From Ophiosphaerella korrae (taxonomy: Eukaryota > Ascomycota > Dothideomycetes > Pleosporales > Phaeosphaeriaceae): a stretch of DNA of 15,959 nt. A program made the translations under genes and the position numbers. The DNA lies in NCBI GenBank assembly GCA_028456385.1, contig JALNQF010000713.1, positions 1-15,959 of the forward strand. The letters are read 5' to 3'. Positions 7,301 to 15,959 of this stretch are shown in pieces (positions within the stretch are counted from its first letter, which is position 1; every line of letters starts with the position of its first letter). The notes beneath the pieces are model-generated. The model saw nothing but the letters and a program-made list of their open reading frames with translations, did no database searches and was not told the origin of the DNA.

Positions 7301-9780
7301 AGATTAGTTATTTATAACTATAGTATACCTAGTATTATATCTTGTTTATTATTAATTATTATTATATCTATAACTATATTTTTAATTTTTATCTCTTCTA
7401 ATTTAAGTGTAGAGAGAATAGTCTTAAACCTAATAGGTTCCTAGAATAGTTTTCTTTTAATTATACTTAGTTATTAAGGGTATTTCTTTATTATATAGCG
7501 TATTTCTTATATTTCTATAAACTTCTTAGATATAAAGTTTCTTATAGCTTTACTATTAATTATTAATTATACTTTCTTTCTTTAATATATACTTATTTTT
7601 ATAATATATAGGCTTCTTATACTTTTTAGTTTTTCTTACTTTAGTAATTTTGTAAATTATCTATCTTTTTAGAGCTATAGCCTTACTCTAAGTTTATATT
7701 CTTTATATTTTAGATATTTATTATACGTATATTTATACTATAGTCCTCCTTAGATATATTTCTTAGATAGTTTTAGGCTAGGTCTTACTACTAAGTATCT
7801 ATTTTCTAGGATTATTTCCTATCTTTAGATATCTTCTACTAGTATTACTTTTATATAGTTATAGCCTCTTCTTCTAGTAAGCTATATAGTATTATTTACT
7901 TTAGAGTTCCTATATATAATATAATTTTTATCTAGGTATAATATCTATAATACTTTAAAATATACTAGATATTTTAGATCTATTATCTTATTATCTCCTT
8001 CTTAGTATTTATCTCTTCTAAGTATATCTATTATTAGGATATAGTACACTACTAGTACTCTTAGTATATAGGCTTTATTAATCTATTACGTCTTTCTTAT
8101 AAAGTACTACTACTCTTTTTCTATAGGTATTCTTTTTACTATAGCTATATACTATTTTATCTATTCCTAAAATAGTATAAACTTTATTTTTTTAAGATTA
8201 TTTTCTTTCTAGTCTTTATACGCTTCCTTTATACTTATAACTATTAAGTATATTTAAATAAACCTCTATTTTTTATTTTATTCCTTTATATCTAATATTA
8301 TATAGCTATTATAGCTATATATTATTAGCTAGGTATACTCTATACTTCTTATACTAACTTATCTCTTACTTTTTTACTATTCTTTAAAAGAAGCTATAGT
8401 AGTCTCTTTATCTTATACTATTCCTTTAGCCTAGATTAATAGTACTAAAGGCTCTTCCCTTTCTAAGTCTTCTATTAGTAAGTCTATTACTTAAGCTATT
8501 TCTTCTAGCTAAGCTTTTATTCTATTTTCTTTTATTATAGCTACTTTATATCTCTATTTTTATAAGAACTATACTACTCCTTATTTACTAGAAAGATATA
8601 TATAGTAGTTATTATTATAATAAAAAGTCTAGTAGAGTATTACGTATTATACTTCTTTACTTCTAGCTACTTTTTCTTAAGGTTTAGCTTATACTTGTAG
8701 TACTTCTTTCTTCTTTTTAGTTATTTTTAACTAAGTTTCTTTTTTTAAGTTCTTACTTTTATAGTCTTTTATAAAGTATCCTAGTTTCTTATATTTATAG
8801 TATACTATATCTTTTTTCTTTTATAAATAGTAATCTTTTACGTAGTAGCCTTTCTTACTATAGTTAAAGTACGTAAAGTCTTTATTTTTCTTCTTTTTTT
8901 TATCTTTATTAGCGTTAAGGATTATAGAGTCTTTAGTATTATAGTTTCTATTTTAGGTACTATACTTGTTCTTCTTCTATTCTTAAAGATTATTATTAAT
9001 TTAGATTACCTATTACTTTAAAGCTTCTAGTATCTTTAGTTTTTCTATATAAATTATCTTATATTATATCTTTAAATTTAGTTCTTATTTAAATTGTAAT
9101 ATTAAGGCTAACTTATTCTATTCTATATTTTAGGATAGTTACTTAAATTATAATATATACTTAGGAATACTCTAGTTTTATATAAGCTTCTCTAGCTATT
9201 CTTTAGCTTATCTAGTAACGTCTATATCTCTAAATACTACTCTTATTTGTTTAGTAAAGTATTTATAACTTCTAAAAATAGCTTTAGTTTTATCTTTCTA
9301 GGTTATTAGAGAATATATTATATAGTCTATCTAGTAAAGCTTATACTATCTTATTACGTCTTTTTCTAGGTGCAATCTAATATATATTACTTTCTTTTCT
9401 TCTATATTAAAGTGTAGTACTTATATATCTATCTAGAGTTATACTAAAGCTATAAAAGGTCTTAGTTTCTCCCTTATTCTATTAAACTTCTTAAAGATAG
9501 GTATTTTTAGTAGTTTCTTTATAGCACTTATTACTAGGCGTTATATAATTAATTCTATTTAGTTCTAACCTTTAATAATAGCTTTAATCTATACTTTATT
9601 TTATTTCGCGTAATCTTGTAGTTCTTTATTCTACGTTTCTAAAGTATCGATTACTATCTTTATATCTTCTTTATCTAAGATTAAGTTATTAATTTAGTCT
9701 TTAATTATTTCTTATATAGTACTCTTAGACTTATAACTACTTTTAGGGGCTTTACTTATTTTAGTTAAACTTTCTACTAT
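4342..9780 (-). pseudogene. gag-pol: Gag-Pol polyprotein relic of element B
   Basis: One frame of about 1,813 codons holds the whole Ty3/Gypsy polyprotein with no net frameshift. In order: capsid-like domain (about 9505-9330; REKLRPF, then R-*-Y-K-L-Y); zinc knuckles (8871-8830 and 8802-8761, ligands all Tyr); Cys/His-like motif (about 8620); protease (7557; I-N-S-K-A for I-D-S-G-A); RT (about 7000-6400; Y-L-D-N at 6651-6640 for YLDD); RNase H (first Asp at 6204, N-Y-L-I-Y-N-K-E near 6095); integrase zinc-binding domain (about 5600-5465); integrase core with D at 5307, second Asp now Asn at 5184, and E at 5076; GPY/F-like module (about 4690-4640); chromodomain (4497-4351). Stops are TAG or TAA. 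The start (ATA for ATG at 9780) and the final stop (4342, or 4348 if that TAA was not a mutated CAA) are inferred. Confidence 0.92.
4351..4497 (-). other. Chromodomain relic at the integrase C-terminus (B)
   Basis: The last about 50 codons of the gag-pol frame read V-K-K-I-L-V-Y, then R-R-N-Y-Y-L-V-E, then E-L-E-D-N-L-N and K-K-L-E-E-F. This is the chromodomain pattern: an opening V-E-K-I-L strand, an aromatic Y-L-V-K/E-W strand (Trp now TAG), W-E-P-x-x-x-L (Trp mutated), and a closing C-terminal helix. It lies right after the GPY/F-like part of integrase and just before the stop, its normal place in chromoviruses. Confidence 0.8.
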
Positions 9781-9809
9781 TATATTAGCTAGACTATACG
9801 CTACTTATA

Positions 9810-9841
9810 CTTTACTCTTTATAATAACTAAATTAGTAAAG
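9810..9841 (-). other. Post-LTR hairpin, probable primer-binding region (B)
   Basis: CTTTACT (9841-9835 in the element's direction) pairs with AGTAAAG (9816-9810) across an 18-base loop, directly after the 5' LTR. The stem is perfect, with T-A where element A has C-G at the second pair. Confidence 0.55.
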
Positions 9842-10269
9842 TATAATAGGTATCCTATCGTTAACTACAAGAACCTATTAAGAGAAGTTAGTAGATTATA
9901 AAGCAATAGTAAAAGTTTATATTAGGATCTATAATAACTATAAATAATAGAAGATATTTTATAACTATCTTGTATTAGCGTTCTATAGTTAAAGGATTAA
10001 ATTACTAATACTATCTTAATAATATACATTCTACTAACTATATACTTAATATAATCTATAATCTATAGTTACTAAGATTAATAGATTATAGATTACTCTA
10101 ATCTATAATCTATTAGTACTAAGAGTCTATAGATTATAGATTATCTTAGGTATCCTAGTTATATATAGTTTCCTAATTAAAGTTATTACTTTACTTATCC
10201 TATACTTTATTAGCGCCTAAGTTAGGATCGATTAGTTCTATCTTGCTTCCTTCTATTACACCTATAATA
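9842..10269 (-). repeat. 5' LTR of element B
   Basis: This 428-bp LTR in minus orientation begins on the plus strand with TATAATAGG and ends CCTATAATA, so its own 5' end reads TATTATAGG (ancestral TGTTATAGG). It is followed by TATAT and the resumed element A. The match in length with 3239-3666, together with the target duplication, shows that the two belong to one insertion. Confidence 0.92.
10052..10143. repeat. Alternating palindromic 15-mers in the B 5' LTR
   Basis: Four exact copies alternate: 10052-10066 (TAATCTATAATCTAT), 10081-10095 (reverse complement), 10099-10113 (forward) and 10129-10143 (reverse complement). This is the cleanest example in the window. Confidence 0.92.
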
Positions 10270-10274
10270 TATAT
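10270..10274. repeat. Target-site duplication of element B, right
   Basis: TATAT here matches 3234-3238 on the other side of element B. After it the sequence continues AAAGGTAAT, matching AAAAGTAAT after the single TATAT of element C at 13560. Confidence 0.85.
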
Positions 10275-11625
10275 AAAGGTAATCCTAGTAGAAGATATCT
10301 AAGGATAGGAAATAATTCTAGAAGATAGATACGTAGTAGTAAGACCTAAACCTAAATTAACTAAGAAATACGTCTAGAGAAGACTATAGTACCAATATAT
10401 AAATAATAAATATCTAAAATATAAAGAATATAAACTTAAAGTAAAGATATAGCCTTAGAAAGATAGATAATTTATAAAAACACCTAAGTAAAAAAAACTA
10501 GAAAGTATAAGAGGCCTATATATTACAAAAATAAGTACGTACTAAAAAAAAAAAGTATAACTAATAATTAATAGTAGAGCTATAAAGAACTTTATACCTA
10601 AGAAGTTTATAGAAATATAAGGAATATATTATATAATAAAGAAATACTCTTAATAACTAAGTATAATTAAAGGAAAACTATTCTAATAACCTATATAGTT
10701 TAAGATAGTACCTTTAATACTAAGAGTAAAAAGACTAGAAATTAAGAATATAGTTATAGATATAATAATAATTAATAATAAATAAGATATAATATTAGGT
10801 ATACTATAGTTATAGATAACTAACCTATATATTAATTAGAGAATAGAAAAAATTAACTACTATAGAATTAATATATTAAAAGCTAATATAAATACCTATA
10901 AAGGAGAATTTCTTAAAGAATATAAGAAATAGGAAAAATAGCTTATAAAGCTAAAAGATTATCTTCTAGAATATTAACTATAGAACTTAGTAATAGAAAT
11001 TAAGAAAGATAAAAACGTAAGATAGAGCCTAGTTTACTAAAAAATAAAAAAAGAATTAAAAATTAAATAAGTATTTATCTAAAAAGTAATAAAAAAAGAA
11101 TAAATAAGAGAGTCTAAATCTTTAGTAGTATATAGACTTATATTTATAGATAAAAAAGAGATAAATAATAATATACTCTATATAAATTTTAAAAAAACTA
11201 ACGTAATTATAAACAAGAACTAATACCTACTACTATAAATAGATAGAATACAAGATAGACTATAAAGAGTAAAAATCTTTATAAAGCTAAATATCTAGAA
11301 TACCTACTACTAAATTAGAATTAAGAAAGGTAATAAATAGTAAATAGTATTTAGAATATAGTATAGACTATATAAGTACTTAGTTATACTATTTAGCTTA
11401 ATAAACGCACTAGTAGTATTCTAAGAAAAAATTAATATAGTACTAAGAGAGTACTTAGATATATTTATATTTATATACTTAGATAATATCTTTATATTCT
11501 TAGAAATAGAAGAAGAATATATATAATATATACACAAGGTACTAGAAAAATTAGTAGAAAATAAGTTATTTCTAAAAATAAGAAAATACAAGTTCTATAT
11601 AAAGGAAATAGATTTCTTTAGATTT
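10275..11625 (+). pseudogene. pol: Protease and reverse transcriptase relic of element A
   Basis: This is the second exon-like piece of element A's Gag-Pol frame, shifted by one base from the first piece because B plus its duplication is 7,036 bp. It begins in the linker. Protease has I-N-S-R-A-I-K-N-F-I with the catalytic Asp now Asn at 10570 (ancestral I-D-S-G-A-T). Reverse transcriptase follows: an L-D-I/L-x-N-T/A-Y-Y-x-I-R-I segment near 11285-11325, an L-F-S-L-I-N-A-L-V-V-F segment near 11385-11420 (LPFGLxNAPxTFQ in the family), and Y-L-D-N at 11476-11487 for YLDD. The frame is ended by the C insertion just after F-L/F-R-F. Stops are TAG/TAA. Function would have been polyprotein cleavage and copying of element RNA into DNA. 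Confidence 0.88.
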
Positions 11626-12052
11626 TATTATAAGTGTAATAGAAGAAATCGAGATAGAACTAATTAGTCCTAACTTAGGTACTAACAAAGTATAAAACAA
11701 GTAAGGTAATAATCTTAATTAGGAGACTATATATAATTAAGATACCTAGGTTAATCTATAATCTATAGGTTCTTAGTAGTAATAGATTATAGATTAAAAT
11801 AATCTATAATCTATTAGTCTTAGTAACTATAGATTATAGATTATAATAAGTATATAGTCTATAATATACGTATTATTAAGATAGTATTAGTAATTTAATC
11901 CTTTAACTATAGAACGCTAGTATAAGATAGTTATAAAATATCTTCTACTATTTATAGTTATTATAGATCTTAATATAAGCTTTTATTATTACTTTATAAT
12001 CTACTAACTCTTAATATAGGTACCTATAGTTAATAATAGGTAGCCTATTATA
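11626..12052 (+). repeat. 5' LTR of element C
   Basis: This 427-bp LTR begins TATTATAAGTGTAATAGAAG and ends CCTATTATA. It interrupts the RT frame of element A. The same RT sequence is continuous in element C around 14905-14930 (GATTTATTATTAAACTAGG). The five bases before it are GATTT. A second copy of the target duplication would lie outside the window. Confidence 0.9.
11752..11843. repeat. Alternating palindromic 15-mers in the C LTR
   Basis: Four exact copies alternate: 11752-11766 (forward), 11782-11796 (reverse), 11800-11814 (forward) and 11829-11843 (reverse). The spacing matches the other LTRs. Confidence 0.92.
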
Positions 12053-12084
12053 CTTTACTAATTTAGTTATTACAAGAAGTAAAG
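12053..12084 (+). other. Post-LTR hairpin, probable primer-binding region (C)
   Basis: CTTTACT at 12053-12059 pairs perfectly with AGTAAAG at 12078-12084, with an 18-base loop, directly after the LTR. The stem is the same as in element B. Confidence 0.55.
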
Positions 12085-12113
12085 CGTAAGTAATATAAGG
12101 TCTAGCTAATACG

Positions 12114-15100
12114 ATAGTAGAAAGCTTAACTAGAAAAATAACTAAGGTACTTATAAGTAGTTATAAGTTAGATAATATAGTATAGAAGGATATTAAGAGC
12201 TATATAAACAACTTAATTTTAGAGAAAGAAGATATAAAAATAGTAATTAACGCCCTAGAAACGTAGAATAAAAAACTACAAGATTACGTAAAATAAAATA
12301 AGGTATAAATTAAGGCTATTATTAAAGGCTAAAACTAGATAGAACTAATTACGTAACGCCTAGAAATAAGCGCAATAAAGAAACTACTAAAGATACTAGT
12401 CTTTAAGAAGTTTAATAGAATAAGAAAGAAATTAAGACTTTTTATTACTTTAGTATAACTCTAGATAGATATATAAGTACTATACTTCGATATAAAAGAA
12501 AAGAAAGTAATATATATTAGATTATACCTCGAAGAAAACGTAATAAAATAGTATAAGCCTTACTAGACTAACTATATAATATACTCTCTAATAACCTAGA
12601 AGAATAAAGACTTTACGTACTTTAATTATAGTAAGAAAGGCTACTATATAAAAGACTATAGAAGTAAAGACCTAAAGAAAAAAACCTAGTTAAAGATAAC
12701 TAAAAAAAAGAAGAAAGTACTATAAGTATAGGCTAAACTTTAAAAGAAAGTAGCTAAGAGTAAAGAAGTATAATATATAATACTCTACTAGACCTTTTAT
12801 TATAATAATAACTACTATATATATCTTTTTAGTAAGTAAAGAGTAGTATAGTTCTTATAAAAATAGAGATATAGAGTAGCTATAATAAAAGAGAGAATAA
12901 AAGCTTAGCTAAAAAAAATAGCTTAAGTAATAGACCTACTAATAGAAGACTTAGAAGGAGAAGAGCCCCTAGTACTATTAATCTAGGCTAAAAGAATAGT
13001 ACTAAATAAAGAGACTACTATAACTACCTCTAAAAAACTAAAAAAGAGTAAGAAATAAGTTAGTATAAGAAGTATAGAGTATACCTAGCTAATAATATAT
13101 AGTTATAATAGCTATATAACTATAGATATAGAAGAATAAAATAAAAAATAGAAATTTATTTAAATATACTTAATAGTTATAAGTATAGAGGAAGCGTATA
13201 AAGAATAGAAAGAATATAATCTTAAAAAAATAAAGTTTATACTATTTTAAGAATAAATAAAATAATATATAGTTATAGTAAAAAGAATACTTATATAAAG
13301 AGAGTAGTAATACTTTATAAGAAAAACGTAATAGATTAATAAAGCCTATATACTAAGAGTACTAGTAGTATACTATATCCTAATAATAAATATACTTAGT
13401 AAAAACAAGTACTAAGAAGGGGATAACAAGATAATAGATCTAAAATATCTAGTATATTTTAAAGTATTATAGATATTATATCTAGATAAGAATTATATTA
13501 TATATAAGAACCCTAAAGTAAATAATAATATATAGCTTATAAAAAGAAGAGGCTATAACTATATAAAAGTAATTATAGTAGAAAATATCTAAGAATAAAA
13601 AATAATCTTAGAAGATAGATACTTAGTAGTAAGGCTAGAACCTAAGTTAACTAAAAAATAGATCTAGAGAGGACTATAGTATAAATATATAAATAATAAA
13701 TATCTAAAATATAAAGAATATAAACTTAAAATAAAGATATAGCTCTAGAAAGATAGATAATTTATAAAAATACCTAAGTAAGAAAAACTAAAAAGTATAA
13801 GAAGCCTATATATTATAAAAATAAGTACTTACTAAAGAAGAAAAGTATAATTAATAATTAATAGTAGAGCTACAAGAAACTTTATATTAAAGAAGTTTAT
13901 AGAAATATAAAGAATAAAGTATATAATAAAGAAGTACCTCTAATAATTAAGTATAATTAAAAGAAAACTATTTTAGGAACCTATTAGGTTTAAAATAGTT
14001 CTCTCTATACTAAACTTAGAAGAGATAATAATTAAGAATATAGTTATAGATATAATAACAATTAATAATAAACAAGATATTATATTAGGTATACTATAGT
14101 TATAGATAACTAACTTATATATTAATTAGAGAATAAAGAAAATTAGTTATAGTAAAATTAATATATTAAAAGCTAATATAAATACCTATAAAGGAAAATT
14201 CCTTAAAGAATATAAGAAATAGGAAAAATAGCTTATAGAGCTAGAAGATTACCTTCTAGAATATTAACTATAAGACTTAGTAATAGAACTAAAAGAAGGT
14301 AGAGACGTAGGATAGAGCTTAGTCTACTAAAAAATAGAAGAAAAATCTAAAATTAAGTAAATATTTATCTAAAACGTAATAAAGAAAAGATAAATAAAAG
14401 AGTTTAAATCCTTAGTAGTATATAGACTTATATTTATAGATAAAAAAGGAACTAGTAATAAAAGACTCTATATAGATTTTAGGAAAACTAACATAATTAT
14501 AAATAAGAACTAATACTTACTACTTTAGATAGATAAAATATAAGATAGACTATAAAGAGTAAAAATCTTTATAAAGTTAGATATCTAAAATACTTATTAC
14601 TAGATTAGAATTAAAAAAGGTAATAAATAGAAAATAGTATTTAGAATATAGTATAGACTATATAAATACTTAGTTATACCTTTTAGCTTAATAAACGCAC
14701 TAGTAGTATTCTAAGAAAGAATTAATATAGTACTAAGAAAGTACTTAGATATATTTATATTTATATATTTAGATAATATCCTTATATTCTTAGAAATAAA
14801 GAAAGAACACGTGTAATATATATATAAAGTACTAGAGAAACTAGTAGAAAATAAACTATTTCTAAAAATAAGAAAATATAAGTTCTATATAAAAGAAATA
14901 GACTTCCTTAGATTTATTATTAAACTAGGAAAAATTAAAATTAACCTAGAAAAGATTAGATTAATTAACAAATAGCTAATACTAAAAAACCTAAAAGAGG
15001 TATAATAATTTTATAGGCTAGCTAACTTTTATAAGAAGTTAATAGTAAGATATTCTAAAGATATAGAACTAATAACAAGACTTATAAAGAAAGATATACT

Positions 15101-15959
15101 ATTTAAATAGATAAAAGAATACTAAAAAGTATTTAATAAGATTAAGAAGAAATTTATAAAAAATCTAGTTATTAAAATATATAACCTAGATATACTAGTA
15201 ATAGTAAAAATAGATATATCTAACTTAGTCTATAAGATAGTACTAATATAAGAAGACCTAGAAACTAAAAAGAAATACTTAGTTAAATACTTCTCTAAGA
15301 AAATAAAGATAGTAGAACTTAACTATCTAATTTATAATAAAGAAATACTAGTAATCTACAAAGTATTTAAGTAATAAAGAGTATACCTATAAGAAGTAAA
15401 ATATTAGATAAAGGTTTATATAATCTACAAGAATCTTATAAGATTTATAATAAATAAAGAACTATTATAATACTATATAAGATAGTAAGAATTTCTATTA
15501 ATATTTAATATAGAAATTATATATATAAAAGAGAAAGATAACTAACTTATAGACGCTTTTAGTAGAAGACTAGACTTATAAGAAGAAGTAAATACAACTA
15601 GTATAGTTCTAGTTAAGAATATAGAAGGATATTTAGTCCTAAATATACTTAAAATAGCTATAACACTTAAAAGAATAAGTAGTAAGCTAGATAAATAGAT
15701 TTAGAAAACTATACAAAAAATACCTAAAGAAATAGAAAAACTAGAAATCTAGAAAGGATGTATATAGGCTTATAGAAGAATATATATTCTAAGAAAAATC
15801 TAAAGAGAATTTATATAATAATTCTACAAATTACTAGTATATAGTTACTAAAGTATTATAAAGTAGACTTTACGTAAGATAACTTAATAAGGTAGTTTTA
15901 ATAATTAACTAAAAAGAGTAAATAGTAGATAAAGCTATCTAAGTAAGTACTAGGTATAT
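12114..15959 (+). pseudogene. gag-pol: Gag-Pol polyprotein relic of element C, partial
   Basis: One frame runs from the inferred start (ATA for ATG at 12114) to the window edge with no net frameshift and many TAG/TAA stops. Capsid-like sequence (about 12400-12560) is followed by an in-frame deletion at about 12599. Only one zinc knuckle remains (12618-12659). A 400-codon linker with a Cys/His-like motif leads to protease (Asn for Asp at 13860; I-N-S-R-A-T-R-N-F-I). RT has I-P-F-S-L-I-N-A-L-V-V-F near 14680-14715 and Y-L-D-N at 14766-14777. RNase H has I-D-I-S-N-L near 15210 and N-Y-L-I-Y-N-K-E near 15325-15350, and ends D-A-F-S-R-R near 15552. The integrase zinc-binding domain has His relics at 15825 and 15846 and a CX2C relic at 15948 and 15957, the last codon of the window. 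Confidence 0.92.
12618..12659 (+). other. Single hybrid zinc knuckle (C nucleocapsid)
   Basis: Element C has only one knuckle, Y-F-N-Y-S-K-K-G-Y-Y-I-K-D-Y-R, where A and B have two. Its first half matches knuckle 1 and its end (I-K-D-Y-R-S-K-D-L-K-K) matches the end of knuckle 2. This implies loss of exactly one 69-bp repeat unit. Ligand residues are all Tyr, as in the other copies. Confidence 0.8.

Larger units (their letters stand above)
3239..10269 (-). mobile_element. Element B, complete RIP-mutated chromovirus
   Basis: This is a full-length minus-strand LTR retrotransposon of 7,031 bp. In its own direction the order is 5' LTR (10269-9842), post-LTR hairpin (9841-9810), one continuous gag-pol frame (about 9780-4342), a 3' region of about 660 bp, polypurine tract (3680-3667) and 3' LTR (3666-3239). 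Both LTRs are exactly 428 bp and the element is flanked by TATAT duplications. The domain order PR-RT-RH-INT places it in Ty3/Gypsy, and the C-terminal chromodomain marks it as a chromovirus, whose chromodomains steer integration toward marked chromatin. It is inserted in element A in the opposite orientation and is dead in every catalytic domain examined. Confidence 0.93.
10270..11625 (+). mobile_element. Element A, resumed part (linker to RT)
   Basis: This is the continuation of element A after the nested insertion of B. It aligns with 13560 to about 14920 of element C. It ends at 11625 inside the reverse-transcriptase frame, where the LTR of element C starts. The rest of element A (end of RT, RNase H, integrase, 3' LTR) should lie to the right of the window, beyond element C. 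Confidence 0.88.
11626..15959 (+). mobile_element. Element C, 5' part, runs off the right edge
   Basis: This is a plus-strand chromovirus-like retrotransposon inserted in element A. The visible part has LTR, hairpin, gag with two internal in-frame deletions, linker, protease, RT, RNase H and the integrase zinc-binding domain. The integrase core, chromodomain and 3' LTR would follow beyond 15959. All coding parts share one frame. Sequence is close to A and B, differing mainly at RIP-type sites. Confidence 0.9.

Noticed and set aside
1..15959. Extremely AT-rich genome such as Plasmodium, a mitochondrion or a phage
   Set aside because: The AT bias comes from a specific CpA-to-TpA replacement, and the coding relics are Ty3/Gypsy chromovirus domains flanked by LTRs, which points to a RIP-mutated fungal nuclear region.

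Overview
The window holds no intact gene. It is a nest of at least four related, heavily mutated LTR retrotransposons of the Ty3/Gypsy chromovirus type. Only about one base in four is G or C in the lines I sampled. CpA and TpG are nearly absent on both strands and TpA is everywhere, while CpG and CpC/CpT survive. This is the mark of repeat-induced point mutation (RIP), so the window most likely comes from an AT-rich heterochromatic block of a filamentous ascomycete (Pezizomycotina). I cannot name the species. No host gene, tRNA, rRNA or CRISPR was found.

Layout. (1) 1-819: 3' end of an old minus-strand element, D: part of its 3' LTR (1-272, with three 54-bp tandem repeats), a polypurine tract, and 3' internal sequence. 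(2) 820-3238: 5' half of plus-strand element A, inserted in D: LTR, hairpin, gag, then the start of a long linker. (3) 3239-10269: complete minus-strand element B (7,031 bp, two 428-bp LTRs, 5-bp target duplication TATAT) inserted in A. It carries relics of capsid, two zinc knuckles, protease, reverse transcriptase, RNase H, integrase and a C-terminal chromodomain. (4) 10270-11625: element A resumes with protease and most of reverse transcriptase. (5) 11626-15959: plus-strand element C, inserted in A inside the RT region: LTR, a gag with in-frame deletions, protease, RT, RNase H and the integrase zinc-binding domain, which runs off the right edge.

Decay has been almost only by base substitution. 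In B the whole gag-pol region (about 1,813 codons) stays in one frame from gag to chromodomain, broken only by TAG/TAA codons that C-to-T or G-to-A changes of CAG, CAA, CGA or TGG explain. Element A reads in one frame across B once B and one copy of the duplication are removed. The ancestor therefore probably coded for one continuous Gag-Pol polyprotein. Catalytic residues are hit in every copy (YLDD reads YLDN; protease DSG reads NSR or NSK), so nothing here can be active.

Points worth a second look are a conserved linker of about 400 codons between nucleocapsid and protease with an extra Cys/His-like motif, a covarying hairpin right after each 5' LTR, alternating palindromic 15-mers inside the LTRs, a possible antisense coiled-coil reading frame beside the polypurine tract, and two in-frame gag deletions in element C.
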